A stretch of DNA of 64,000 nucleotides, taken from contig DTSX01000111.1 in assembly GCA_012965065.1 (NCBI GenBank), positions 1 to 64,000 on the forward strand. Direction: 5' to 3'. This stretch comes from Gammaproteobacteria bacterium (lineage in GTDB: Bacteria > Pseudomonadota > Gammaproteobacteria > Steroidobacterales > UBA11654). The position numbers were made by a program, and so were the translations under genes. Under the pieces are notes generated by a model that was not told the DNA's origin, made no database searches, and saw only the letters and a program-made list of their open reading frames with translations. Shown in pieces: positions 16,734-24,909 of this stretch. Each line of letters starts with the position of its first letter. Within the stretch, counting starts at the first letter, position 1.

Positions 16734-18827
16734 GTGGCAAGAAAGACACCAATAGAGAGATACAGAAATATCGGTATTATGGCTCACATAGATGCCGGAA
16801 AAACTACAACTACCGAAAGAGTTCTGTTCTATACCGGTATTTCTCACAAGATAGGTGAAGTACATCACGGTAATGCCGTAATGGACTGGATGGAGCAAGA
16901 ACAGGAAAGAGGTATTACAATTACTTCAGCTGCAACCACATGTTTTTGGCAAGGAATGGATCAACAATATGATCAGCACCGAATCAATATAATCGACACG
17001 CCTGGGCATGTTGATTTTACTATTGAAGTTGAGAGATCTCTTCGAGTCTTAGATAGTGCAATTGCGGTTTTTTGCGCAGTCGGAGGAGTTGAGCCTCAAT
17101 CTGAAACAGTCTGGAGACAAGCTAACAAATACTCAGTCCCAAGGTTAGCTTTTGTTAATAAAATGGATAGAGCTGGTGCTGATTTTTTAAGAGTAGTTGA
17201 GCAAATTAAGCAACGTTTGGGATCCAACCCAGTTCCAGTCCAGCTTCCTCTTGGCTCAGAAGATAATTTCTCTGGAGTAGTAGATCTAATTAGAATGAAG
17301 GCCATAAAATGGAATGATGAAGACCTTGGGGTAACTTATGTTGAAGAAGATGTACCAGAAAATATGACTGCTATTTGCAAAGTCTGGCGTGACAAGATGA
17401 TCGAGTCAGCTGCAGAAGCATCAGAGGAAATTCTTGATCATTATTTAGAAAACGGGGATTTAGACCTAAATCAAATCATAACTGGTCTTAGGACTCGAAC
17501 ATTAAGTGGTGAAATAGTTCCAGTAATTTGTGGATCTGCTTTTAAAAACAAGGGTATCCAAGCAATGTTGGATGCCGTAATTGAATTTTTGCCTTCACCC
17601 GTAGATAAACCAGCCATCACTGGTATTCTTGAAGATGGATCTAAAAGCACTAGAAGAGCAGATGATAGTGAAAACTTTTCAGCATTGGCGTTTAAAATAG
17701 CCAATGATCCATATGTCGGTAATCTCACATTTTTTAGAGTTTATTCTGGGGTCTTGCGTTCAGGGGATACAATATACAATCCTTTGAAATTTCAAAAAGA
17801 AAGAATCGGAAGAATCCTTCAAATGCACGCAAATTCAAGAGAAGAAATTAAGGAGGTCAGGGCAGGTGATATTGCTGCTGCTGTTGGGTTGAAAAATGTT
17901 ACCACGGGCGATACTTTGTCAGATCGAAAGAATATAATTACTTTGGAAAAAATAGAATTTCCAGATCCCGTTATTTCTGTTGCCCTAGAACCTAAATCAA
18001 CTGAAGACGAATCCAAGATGAGTATTGGACTTCAAAAGTTGGCAAAAGAGGACCCTTCATTCAAGGTTGCAACTGATGAAGAGTCAGGCCAGACAATTAT
18101 CTCAGGAATGGGAGAACTACATCTGGATATTATAGTTGACAGACTATCCCGTGAATTTAAGGTTGGAGCAAATATAGGAAGGCCCCAGGTTGCTTACAGA
18201 GAAACAATTAGAAAATCTGTTAATCAGGAAGCGAAATTTGTTCGACAAACGGGTGGCCGTGGCCAATATGGGCATGTTTATATCAGAATGGAGCCCCAAA
18301 AACCTGGTGAAGGATATGAATTTATTAATGATATAAAGGGTGGAGCGATTCCAAAAGAGTTTATACCTGCGGTAAACAAAGGTATCCAAGAGCAAATGAC
18401 AAATGGAGTTATTACAGGTTTCCCAGTGGTGGATGTAAAAGTAAGTTTATATGATGGCTCTTTTCATGCTGTTGATTCTAGCGAAGTTGCCTTTAGAGTT
18501 GCTGGCTCTATGGCTTTTAGAGAAGGTGCTTTGAAAGCCAATCCAGTGCTATTGGAGCCAGTTATGAGCGTAGAAGTTGTAACGCCTGAAAATTATATGG
18601 GTGATGTAAACGGTGATTTGAATAGAAGAAGAGGCATACTGCAAGGCATGGATGAATCACCTGCTGGTAAAATTATAAGGGCCGAGGTGCCGCTTGCTGA
18701 AATGTTTGGATATGCCACTGATTTAAGATCAATGAGTCAAGGTAGGGCTACCTACACAATGGAATTTTCCAAATACAGTGAAGCACCAAAGAAGCACATT
18801 GAAGTATTATCTGGGACAGGAAGTTAA
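16734..18827 (+). CDS. fusA: Elongation factor G
   Basis: GTPase that drives translocation on the ribosome. The P-loop AHIDAGKTTTT lies at 17-27, followed by DTPGHVDF and NKMDRAGADF, then domains III-V up to the normal end. The chosen start is GTG 16734: it gives MARKTPIERYRN, colinear with E. coli MARTTPIARYRN, and has AGGAAG at ideal distance. A longer frame from GTG 16701, directly at the rpsG stop, is open but adds 11 residues not typical of the family. The length is 697 residues. rpsJ follows after two bases; no tuf lies between. Confidence 0.95.
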   Translation: MARKTPIERYRNIGIMAHIDAGKTTTTERVLFYTGISHKIGEVHHGNAVMDWMEQEQERGITITSAATTCFWQGMDQQYDQHRINIIDTPGHVDFTIEVERSLRVLDSAIAVFCAVGGVEPQSETVWRQANKYSVPRLAFVNKMDRAGADFLRVVEQIKQRLGSNPVPVQLPLGSEDNFSGVVDLIRMKAIKWNDEDLGVTYVEEDVPENMTAICKVWRDKMIESAAEASEEILDHYLENGDLDLNQIITGLRTRTLSGEIVPVICGSAFKNKGIQAMLDAVIEFLPSPVDKPAITGILEDGSKSTRRADDSENFSALAFKIANDPYVGNLTFFRVYSGVLRSGDTIYNPLKFQKERIGRILQMHANSREEIKEVRAGDIAAAVGLKNVTTGDTLSDRKNIITLEKIEFPDPVISVALEPKSTEDESKMSIGLQKLAKEDPSFKVATDEESGQTIISGMGELHLDIIVDRLSREFKVGANIGRPQVAYRETIRKSVNQEAKFVRQTGGRGQYGHVYIRMEPQKPGEGYEFINDIKGGAIPKEFIPAVNKGIQEQMTNGVITGFPVVDVKVSLYDGSFHAVDSSEVAFRVAGSMAFREGALKANPVLLEPVMSVEVVTPENYMGDVNGDLNRRRGILQGMDESPAGKIIRAEVPLAEMFGYATDLRSMSQGRATYTMEFSKYSEAPKKHIEVLSGTGS

Positions 18828-18829
18828 TC

Positions 18830-19144
18830 ATGGCAAATACTCAGTCAATTAGAATCAGATTAAAATCATTCGATCACAAGCTGATTGATACCTCTACTGC
18901 AGAAATAGTTGAAACGGTGAAAAGAACGGGTTCTGCTATCTCTGGCCCAATACCTCTGCCTACTTCAAGGGAGAGGTTTACATTGCTGATATCGCCACAT
19001 GTAAACAAAGATGCCAGAGATCAATATGAGCTCACAACTCATAAGCGAGTGATGGAAATCATTAATCCAAATGATAAAACCGTGGATGCTCTGATGAAGC
19101 TTGAATTACCTGCTGGTGTTGATGTTCAAATAAAATTGAACTGA
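18830..19144 (+). CDS. rpsJ: Ribosomal protein S10 (uS10)
   Basis: Head protein of the 30S subunit that also binds NusB and NusG in antitermination and transcription-translation coupling. The chain SIRIRLKSFDHKLID and GPIPLPTSRERFTLL are family signatures. At 104 residues it matches E. coli (103). Its ribosome binding site, AGGAAG, lies inside the end of fusA, two bases upstream. It is thus the last gene of the str operon, while the rest of the S10 operon begins after a promoter and 235-base gap. Confidence 0.97.
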   Translation: MANTQSIRIRLKSFDHKLIDTSTAEIVETVKRTGSAISGPIPLPTSRERFTLLISPHVNKDARDQYELTTHKRVMEIINPNDKTVDALMKLELPAGVDVQIKLN

Positions 19145-19163
19145 TATTAAAAATTGATATAAT
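19136..19163 (+). promoter_or_regulatory. Strong extended -10 promoter upstream of rplC
   Basis: TTGAAC (19136-19141) and TATAAT (19158-19163) are spaced by 16 bases, with TG-A directly before the -10, the extended form. The -35 overlaps the rpsJ stop codon. It would start transcription near 19170 and drive the whole run rplC to rplQ. Inferred from the motif, but the match is very good. Confidence 0.7.
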
Positions 19164-19169
19164 TCCCCA

Positions 19170-19379
19170 ACGATTTCAGCCTATAAATTGAAAAGAATTG
19201 TAGGCCTGTTTGGGTGAGTTTCATACTTGCAGGCGTGCGTACCATTCGTTAGCTTAGTTTGTAATTGTTTTATTTGTTGTAAACCTTTGTAAAACAATAA
19301 CTTAGTTAAATTAGGAATCAAATTATTTGAATGGAAGATAAGATTATAAACAAGGACAAAATTTTTGTAAAAAATCAGA
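19170..19379 (+). promoter_or_regulatory. Structured 5' leader of the rplC operon
   Basis: About 210 untranslated bases with several possible stems. One is CCTATAA(A)TT with AATTGTAGG (19180-19204, 9 bp with a bulge). Another is GCCTG (19204-19208) with CAGGC (19230-19234). A third is a perfect 9-bp stem, ATTGTTTTA (19264-19272) with TAAAACAAT (19290-19298). No open reading frame of note lies here. In E. coli the L4-controlled leader precedes rpsJ; this leader could be its moved counterpart, which is inference. Confidence 0.5.
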
Positions 19380-20237
19380 ATGATTGGGATCATTGGAAAA
19401 AAATGCGGGATGACAAGAGTTTTTACGGACGATGGAAAGTCTGTACCGGTTACTATTATCCAAGCACATCCCAACCAGATAAATAGAATTAAAACACTAG
19501 AATCGGATGGCTATAATGCTATCCAAGTTACCACAAACCAAGCATCTTCAAAGATAACCAAACCGGTACAGGGGCAATTCAGCAAGAGTAATATTACCCC
19601 AAGAGCCACACTCCACGAGTTTCGAGTTGATGATCATGAATTAGAGCAAGTTGAAACTGGTAAAGAAATTAAAGTTAATTACTTCAACAAAGGTGAGCGG
19701 GTTGATGTTGTTGGTAAGACTATCGGCAAAGGATTTGCAGGGGTAATAAAAAGACATAATTTCAGCATGCAAGATGCCACACACGGTAATTCTCTTGCAC
19801 ACAGGGCACCAGGGTCAATTGGCCAAAACCAAACTCCCGGAAGAGTATTCAAAGGCAAAAAAATGGCAGGGCACATGGGTAATGTTAGAAGAACAATACA
19901 GAATCTTGAAGTTATTGAAATTGATGAAGAGAGAAATCTATTGTTTATCAAAGGCTCTGTATCTGGACATGTAAATTCTGATTTGATTGTTACCCCGGCA
20001 ACAAAATCAAAAAAGATCGACAGAGAAATTTTTGGGACATTAGATCAAGAAGACCAGCCAGAAATCCCAGAAACATCCTCAGAAGCCCAGCCAGAAACTC
20101 CAGAAACATCCTCAGAAGCCCAGCCAGAAACTCCAGAAACATCCTCAGAAGCCCAGCCAGAAATTGTAGAAAACAGATCCAAATCTGAGCAAAAGCAGTC
20201 CATTGATTCGGATCAAGTAGATAGTGAACAGGCCTGA
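19380..20237 (+). CDS. rplC: Ribosomal protein L3 (uL3) with acidic C-terminal repeat tail
   Basis: Early 50S assembly protein next to the peptidyl-transferase centre. The core (about residues 1-215) is standard, from MIGIIGKKCGMTRVF to DATHGNSLAHRAPGSIGQNQ, with the Gln methylated by PrmB in E. coli inside IGQNQTPG. E. coli L3 ends at 209 residues. Here about 70 more follow: Pro/Glu/Thr/Ser-rich, strongly acidic, with three near-identical 11-residue units. No Shine-Dalgarno lies at normal distance; AAGGA at 19352-19356 is 23 bases upstream, across a small hairpin. Confidence 0.96.
   Translation: MIGIIGKKCGMTRVFTDDGKSVPVTIIQAHPNQINRIKTLESDGYNAIQVTTNQASSKITKPVQGQFSKSNITPRATLHEFRVDDHELEQVETGKEIKVNYFNKGERVDVVGKTIGKGFAGVIKRHNFSMQDATHGNSLAHRAPGSIGQNQTPGRVFKGKKMAGHMGNVRRTIQNLEVIEIDEERNLLFIKGSVSGHVNSDLIVTPATKSKKIDREIFGTLDQEDQPEIPETSSEAQPETPETSSEAQPETPETSSEAQPEIVENRSKSEQKQSIDSDQVDSEQA
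20055..20164 (+). repeat. 33-bp tandem repeat inside rplC (three copies plus a partial)
   Basis: Units at 20055-20087, 20088-20120 and 20121-20153, then 11 bases of a fourth. The consensus reads QPETPETSSEA; the first copy has Ile instead of Thr at position 4. Copies are almost identical at DNA level, so they arose recently by slippage or unequal exchange. The length is a multiple of three, so copy number can change without breaking the frame. Confidence 0.95.
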
Positions 20238-20242
20238 TTACT

Positions 20243-20860
20243 ATGAAAATTGATCTTATAAGTCAGAATAAAGAGAAGATAAAGAATATTGAGCTATCAA
20301 GTTCGATATTTGAAGTGCCTTTCAATGAAACACTAATTCATGAAGCGGTTACATCTTATCTCACAAATTCCAGGGCTGGAACCAAAGCTCAAAAAAATAG
20401 ATCTGCTGCGAGAGGAGGTGGAGCGAAACCCTGGAAGCAAAAAGGTACTGGAAGGGCTAGAGCAGGAACAATAAGAAGTCCTTTGTGGGTTGGAGGCGGC
20501 AAGACATTTGCTGCAACCAATAAAACTTATCACAAGAAAATAAATAAAAAGGTTCTCAAGTCTGCATTGAAGTCAATACTTTCAGCCTTAGCAAGAGAAA
20601 ACAGATTAATAGTTATTGATGAAATTACTATAGAAGAACCAAAAACTAAATTTATGATTGGTTTATTAGAAAAATTGGAATTGGAAAACGTTTTAATCAT
20701 TCTGAAGGAACTAGAGATAAACATTAAGTTGGCATCGAGAAACATACCCAATGTAGAAGTTATTACTCTAGATAAGATGAATCCTGTCAGCCTAATTAAA
20801 TTTGATTATGTGTTGATGGATTCTAAGGTTCTTGCAGAGATAGAGAGCACATTGCAATGA
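20243..20860 (+). CDS. rplD: Ribosomal protein L4 (uL4)
   Basis: 50S protein with a long loop that reaches the exit tunnel. The loop sequence KPWKQKGTGRARAGTIRSPL is conserved, including the Lys and Gly positions where macrolide resistance can arise. In E. coli L4 also represses the S10 operon through its leader. Length 205 compares with 201. It starts five bases after rplC, and its stop overlaps the rplW start as ATGA. Confidence 0.97.
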   Translation: MKIDLISQNKEKIKNIELSSSIFEVPFNETLIHEAVTSYLTNSRAGTKAQKNRSAARGGGAKPWKQKGTGRARAGTIRSPLWVGGGKTFAATNKTYHKKINKKVLKSALKSILSALARENRLIVIDEITIEEPKTKFMIGLLEKLELENVLIILKELEINIKLASRNIPNVEVITLDKMNPVSLIKFDYVLMDSKVLAEIESTLQ

Positions 20861-21168
20861 GCCACAAAATAAGACACGACCAAATTAGATCAGTGCTGAT
20901 AGCACCTCATATTTCTGAGAAAACAACAAATTTGAATGAAAAGAATAAACAAATAGCTTTCAGAGTTAGACCAGATTCGAATAAAGCACAAATAAAAAAA
21001 GCAGTAGAAAAATTATTTAATGTAAAAGTTTCTGCAGTGAAGACTGTATCAGTAAAAGGCAAGAAAAAAAGAACTGGCATGAGAACTGGAACAACAAAAG
21101 ATTGGAAAAAAGCTTACATAATTTTGTCTGAAGGACAAGATATAGATCTTATGGGAGTTGATGTTTAA
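20857..21168 (+). CDS. rplW: Ribosomal protein L23 (uL23)
   Basis: Sits at the tunnel exit and docks trigger factor and the signal recognition particle. The motif LIAPHISEKTT begins near residue 14, and RPDSNKAQIKKAVEKLFNVKV follows. The Lys/Arg-rich hairpin KGKKKRTGMRTG is also typical. Length 103 compares with 100 in E. coli. It overlaps rplD by four bases and is 11 bases from rplB. Confidence 0.97.
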   Translation: MSHKIRHDQIRSVLIAPHISEKTTNLNEKNKQIAFRVRPDSNKAQIKKAVEKLFNVKVSAVKTVSVKGKKKRTGMRTGTTKDWKKAYIILSEGQDIDLMGVDV

Positions 21169-21179
21169 TAGGGAAAGTT

Positions 21180-22007
21180 ATGACGTTAATAAAGACAAAA
21201 CCAACCTCTCCTGGAAGAAGATTTGTTCTAAATATCAAAACAAATAATCTTCATAAAGGTGAACCACATAAGCCTCTTGTTTCAGGACTGAAAAAAACTG
21301 GAGGTAGAAATAATTATGGAAGAATGACCACCAGACATAAAGGTGGAGGACATAAGAGGCTTTATAGAACGATTGATTTTAAGCGAAACAAAGATGACAT
21401 TCAGGGAAGAATAGAGACAATTGAATACGATCCCAATAGAAGTGCCCATATTGCATTGGTTTTATATCAAGATGGAGAAAGAAGATACATTATTGCTCCA
21501 AAAAAACTCAGTGTTGGAAACACTATTATCTCTGGAGATAAAGTGTCTTTATCTACTGGCAATAGCATGCTTTTGTTAAACATCCCTATTGGTACCGTTG
21601 TGCACTGCATTGAAATGAAACCAGGAAAAGGTGCACAAATAGCAAGGTCTGCTGGCGCAAGTGCTCAGTTATTAGCAAGAGAGGGTAATTATGCTACTCT
21701 CCGCCTAAAATCAGGCGAAGTCAGAAAAGTTTTAACAGCATGTAGAGCAACTATAGGAGAAGTAGGTCATTCGGAACATAACCTTAGAAAACTTGGTAAA
21801 GCTGGTGCTAACAGATGGAGAGGAGTTAGGCCAACAGTTAGAGGAGTTGCTATGAACCCAGTTGATCATCCTCATGGAGGAGGAGAAGGGAAAACGTCAG
21901 GCGGCAGACATCCAGTTTCACCATGGGGCGTCCCTACAAAAGGCTATAAAACAAGATCAAATAAAACTACGAATAAATTTATCGTGAGAAAACGAAATAA
22001 AAGATAG
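21180..22007 (+). CDS. rplB: Ribosomal protein L2 (uL2)
   Basis: Largest primary rRNA-binding 50S protein, needed for subunit joining and peptidyl transfer. The signature NPVDHPHGGGEGKTSGGRHP near residue 225 contains the key His. MTTRHKGGGHKRLYR (about 48-62) is also conserved. Length 275 compares with 273 in E. coli. A GGGAAAG site precedes ATG. Confidence 0.98.
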   Translation: MTLIKTKPTSPGRRFVLNIKTNNLHKGEPHKPLVSGLKKTGGRNNYGRMTTRHKGGGHKRLYRTIDFKRNKDDIQGRIETIEYDPNRSAHIALVLYQDGERRYIIAPKKLSVGNTIISGDKVSLSTGNSMLLLNIPIGTVVHCIEMKPGKGAQIARSAGASAQLLAREGNYATLRLKSGEVRKVLTACRATIGEVGHSEHNLRKLGKAGANRWRGVRPTVRGVAMNPVDHPHGGGEGKTSGGRHPVSPWGVPTKGYKTRSNKTTNKFIVRKRNKR

Positions 22008-22020
22008 TGGATAAATAGAA

Positions 22021-22302
22021 ATGCCAAGATCAATAAAAAAGGGACCATTTGTAGATTTACATCTCCAAAAAAAAGTTGATGAAGCAATAGCTCAAGGTGG
22101 AAGAGTGAGAATAAAAACTTGGTCAAGAAGGTCGATGGTTATTCCTGAAATGGTGGGAATGACAATTGCTGTGCATAATGGAAGAGAGCATATTCCAATT
22201 CTGATATCTGAAAATATGGTTGGTCATAAATTGGGAGAGTTTGCACCTACTAGAACGTTCAGAACTCACTCTGGTGACAGGAAAACCAAGGAAAGGTTGT
22301 GA
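22021..22302 (+). CDS. rpsS: Ribosomal protein S19 (uS19)
   Basis: 30S head protein that contacts S13 and the A-site tRNA. PRSIKKGPFVDLHL at the start and KLGEFAPTRTFRTHSGDRK near the end are family signatures. Length 93 compares with 92 in E. coli. The next gene, rplV, begins one base after its stop. Confidence 0.97.
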   Translation: MPRSIKKGPFVDLHLQKKVDEAIAQGGRVRIKTWSRRSMVIPEMVGMTIAVHNGREHIPILISENMVGHKLGEFAPTRTFRTHSGDRKTKERL

Positions 22303-22303
22303 T

Positions 22304-22636
22304 ATGAAAGTATCTGCAACATTAAAATATGCCAGAATTTCTCCACAGAAATGTCGATTAATAATGCATGTAATTAGAGGAAATGAAGTTTTACATGCTT
22401 TAAGAACAATAAAATTTATGCCTCAGAAAGCAGCTAGGATAATAGCTAAGGTTTTGGAATCAGCTGTTGCAAATGCCGAAAATAATTTCGGTGCAGATCT
22501 TGATGATTTAAAAATCTCACAAGCATATGCTGATCAAGCACCTACTATTAAAAGATTTCGTGCAAGAGCAAGAGGCAGAGGCACCAGAATCCTTAAAAGA
22601 AATAGCCACATAACTATAGAACTATCGGACGATTAA
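22304..22636 (+). CDS. rplV: Ribosomal protein L22 (uL22)
   Basis: 50S protein whose beta-hairpin lines the exit tunnel. MKVSATLKYARISPQKCRLI and the hairpin RFRARARGRGTRILKR are typical. The start is ATG 22304, directly after the rpsS stop and with AAGG upstream, giving 110 residues as in E. coli; an in-frame ATG at 22220 would lie inside rpsS and is not used. No hairpin deletion of the kind that gives erythromycin resistance is seen. Confidence 0.96.
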   Translation: MKVSATLKYARISPQKCRLIMHVIRGNEVLHALRTIKFMPQKAARIIAKVLESAVANAENNFGADLDDLKISQAYADQAPTIKRFRARARGRGTRILKRNSHITIELSDD

Positions 22637-22641
22637 AAATT

Positions 22642-23292
22642 ATGGGACAGAAAGTACATCCAATAGGTATCAGATTGGGAATCAGTAAGGACTGGTTATC
22701 CAAGTGGTTCTCTAACTCAGCTGATTTTCCAATAAATGTTCACCATGACTTTCTAATTAGAAAGACCTTAGGTGAAAAATTGAAAGATGCTGCTACCAGT
22801 AGGATTGAAATAGAAAGGAGTTCAAAAAAAATAACGATCACAATTCATTCTGCAAGACCAGGAATTGTAATTGGTAAAAAGGGAGAGGGAATTGAAGCAT
22901 TAAGATTGGGGTTAGGAAAGTTACTGAATACATCAATAAATAATATCCATCTTAATATTAATGAAATTAAAAAACCTGAGTTGGATGCAAGGCTTGTGGC
23001 CGCTTCAATTACCCAACAGCTGGAAAGACGTGTTCTTTTCAGACGAGCAATGAAAAGAGCTGTCACTAACACAATGAGATTAGGTGCTGAGGGAATTAAA
23101 GTGAAAGTTGCCGGCAGGCTTAATGGTGCAGAGATCGCAAGATCAGAATGGTACCAAGAAGGCAGAGTTCCATTGCACACACTTAGGGCTGATATTGATT
23201 ATGGTGTTGCAGAAGCAAAAACGACCTATGGAATAATTGGAGTGAAAGTTTGGATTTTTAGAGGTGAAGTTGAGAAAGCAAAAACAAGCTGA
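22642..23292 (+). CDS. rpsC: Ribosomal protein S3 (uS3)
   Basis: 30S protein at the mRNA entry tunnel with helicase function. GQKVHPIGIRLGI opens the chain. The KH-domain loop PGIVIGKKGEGIE lies about 73-85, and the C-terminal domain has RAMKRAVTNTMRLGAEGIKV and GRLNGAEIARSEWY. Length 216 is somewhat shorter than E. coli (233) because the basic tail is reduced. Five bases separate it from rplV. Confidence 0.97.
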   Translation: MGQKVHPIGIRLGISKDWLSKWFSNSADFPINVHHDFLIRKTLGEKLKDAATSRIEIERSSKKITITIHSARPGIVIGKKGEGIEALRLGLGKLLNTSINNIHLNINEIKKPELDARLVAASITQQLERRVLFRRAMKRAVTNTMRLGAEGIKVKVAGRLNGAEIARSEWYQEGRVPLHTLRADIDYGVAEAKTTYGIIGVKVWIFRGEVEKAKTS

Positions 23293-23310
23293 CTAACAGA
23301 GGATTTTTAC

Positions 23311-23724
23311 ATGCTGCAACCAAAGAGAACAAAATACAGAAAACAAATGAAAGGTAAAAACCGAGGCTTGGCATCTCAGGGAAATAAAGTTTCTTTCGGT
23401 GAATATGGCCTCAAAGCTACTGATCGTGGAAGGATAACGGCTCGCCAAATTGAAGCTGCAAGAAAAGCGATGACAAGGCACATCAGAAGGGGAGGTAAGA
23501 TTTGGATAAGGATATTTCCAGACAAACCTATCACAAAAAAACCTCTGGAAGTTCGCCAAGGCAAAGGTAAGGGTAATGTTGAATACTGGGTTGCACAAAT
23601 CCAACCGGGCAGGATTCTCTACGAGATGAGCGGTGTTGATGAGAATTTAGCAAAAGAAGCACTTAAATTAGCCGCAGCTAAGTTACCGGTTGATACCAAG
23701 TTTGTGACTAGGAAAATCATATGA
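23311..23724 (+). CDS. rplP: Ribosomal protein L16 (uL16)
   Basis: 50S protein near the A site. MLQPKRTKYRKQMKGKNRG begins the chain, and RIFPDKPITKKPLEVRQGKG is the family signature around residues 68-87. The Arg hydroxylated by YcfD in E. coli lies in this region. Length 137 compares with 136. Its stop overlaps the rpmC start (ATGA), a coupled pair. Confidence 0.97.
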   Translation: MLQPKRTKYRKQMKGKNRGLASQGNKVSFGEYGLKATDRGRITARQIEAARKAMTRHIRRGGKIWIRIFPDKPITKKPLEVRQGKGKGNVEYWVAQIQPGRILYEMSGVDENLAKEALKLAAAKLPVDTKFVTRKII

Positions 23725-23918
23725 TTGATCTACAAGAAATAAGAATGAAAAATACATCCGATTTAAAGTTGTTGTTGGAAGATCTATTGGAGGAGCAGTT
23801 TAAACTGAAGATGCAAGCAGCTACAGGACAATTGGCCAAATCTACTGAATTTAAGAAGGTTAGAAAAAATATTGCAAGAATAAAAACCATCATGAAAGAA
23901 AAACAAAATAATGACTAA
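23721..23918 (+). CDS. rpmC: Ribosomal protein L29 (uL29)
   Basis: Small two-helix protein at the tunnel exit. The chain IDLQEIRMKNTSDLKLLLEDL and KKVRKNIARIKTIMKEK match the family; 65 residues is usual. It overlaps rplP by four bases and rpsQ by eight, so all three are likely translated as a coupled set. Confidence 0.95.
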   Translation: MIDLQEIRMKNTSDLKLLLEDLLEEQFKLKMQAATGQLAKSTEFKKVRKNIARIKTIMKEKQNND

Positions 23919-24177
23919 GAAAGTAGAAAAAACATCCAAAAAATCCACCGTCACTGGCAGGGTTGTCAGTACTTCTATGGATAAAACTATCAGTGTCGAA
24001 ATAGAAAGGAGAATTAAACATCCGCTTTACAACAAGTTTATCTTTAAGACCACCAAGTTGATGGCTCATGATGAAGACAATGCTTCGAAGGTAGGTGACA
24101 CCGTTTCTTTAATACAGTCACATCCAATATCCAAAAGAAAATCGTGGTCTTTAAGAAAGATCATCCGGGAAGGATAA
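23911..24177 (+). CDS. rpsQ: Ribosomal protein S17 (uS17)
   Basis: Primary 16S rRNA-binding OB-fold protein. GRVVSTSMDKTISVEIERR and HPLYNKFI are typical, and SHPISKRKSWSLRKII near the end is the family signature. Length 88 compares with 84 in E. coli. It closes the group that forms the S10 operon in E. coli and is followed by rplN after 17 bases with a GGAAGAAG site. Confidence 0.96.
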   Translation: MTKKVEKTSKKSTVTGRVVSTSMDKTISVEIERRIKHPLYNKFIFKTTKLMAHDEDNASKVGDTVSLIQSHPISKRKSWSLRKIIREG

Positions 24178-24194
24178 AGAGGAAGAAGAAATAA

Positions 24195-24563
24195 ATGATA
24201 CAAGCAGAAACAGTATTGAGTGTTGCAGATAACAGTGGGGCTAGAAAAGTTCTGTGCATAAAGGTTTTGGGAGGTTCTAGGAAAAGGTATGCCCAAATTG
24301 GCGATGTTATTAAAGTGACTGTTAAAGACGCGATACCAAGGGGTAAGGTAAAAAAAGGGGAGATCTATAATGCTTTGGTTGTAAGAACAAAACATGGAGT
24401 TCGAAGACCTGATGGATCACTAATCCGTTTTGATGGCAATGCTGCAGTACTTCTAGACAGCAAAAGAGAACCAATAGGAACTAGAGTCTTTGGGCCAGTA
24501 ACACGAGAACTAAGGGCCATAAATTATCTTAAGATAATTTCTCTTGCACCAGAAGTTATTTAG
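24195..24563 (+). CDS. rplN: Ribosomal protein L14 (uL14)
   Basis: 50S interface protein and the docking site of the silencing factor RsfS, which is also encoded in this window. MIQAETVLSVADNSGARKV opens the chain. The signature GSLIRFDGNAAVLLDSKREP lies about residues 74-93. Length 122 compares with 123 in E. coli. First gene of the classic spc group; no promoter is evident before it, so it is probably read through from rplC. Confidence 0.97.
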   Translation: MIQAETVLSVADNSGARKVLCIKVLGGSRKRYAQIGDVIKVTVKDAIPRGKVKKGEIYNALVVRTKHGVRRPDGSLIRFDGNAAVLLDSKREPIGTRVFGPVTRELRAINYLKIISLAPEVI

Positions 24564-24578
24564 TTAGGAAAAATCAAG

Positions 24579-24896
24579 TTGAATAAAATCAAAAAAGGAG
24601 ACGAAGTAATTGTTTTGACAGGCAAGGATAAGGGACGCCGAGGACAAGTTATAAAAGTAATTAAAAATAGGAAAGTTCTTATTGAAAACGTAAACCTTGT
24701 AAAAAAACATCAAAAAGGAAATCCAAACACAGGCGAAGCATCAGGAATCATTGAAAAGGAAATGCCAATCCATGTATCAAATGTAATATTGTTCAATCCC
24801 ATAACCAAAAAAGGTGACAAAGTGGGCTTTAGGATTTTGGAAGATGGTAGAAAAGTGAGATTCTTTAAATCCAATAATGAAGTAGTGGATATATAA
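24579..24896 (+). CDS. rplX: Ribosomal protein L24 (uL24)
   Basis: 50S assembly initiator with a KOW motif: KGDEVIVLTGKDKGRRGQVI at about 5-24. The chain continues with ENVNLVKKHQKGNP as expected. Length 105 compares with 104 in E. coli. The start is TTG, with AGGA nine bases upstream; no ATG or GTG fits, so the rare start seems real. Confidence 0.96.
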   Translation: MNKIKKGDEVIVLTGKDKGRRGQVIKVIKNRKVLIENVNLVKKHQKGNPNTGEASGIIEKEMPIHVSNVILFNPITKKGDKVGFRILEDGRKVRFFKSNNEVVDI

Positions 24897-24909
24897 ATTA
24901 TTATTAAAA

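Noticed and set aside
16425..16898. Minus-strand frame of about 157 codons across rpsG and fusA
   Set aside because: Lies opposite two highly conserved genes and has no recognisable product.
20055..20164. rplC repeat considered as a CRISPR-like array
   Set aside because: The units are directly adjacent, without spacers, in frame inside a gene.
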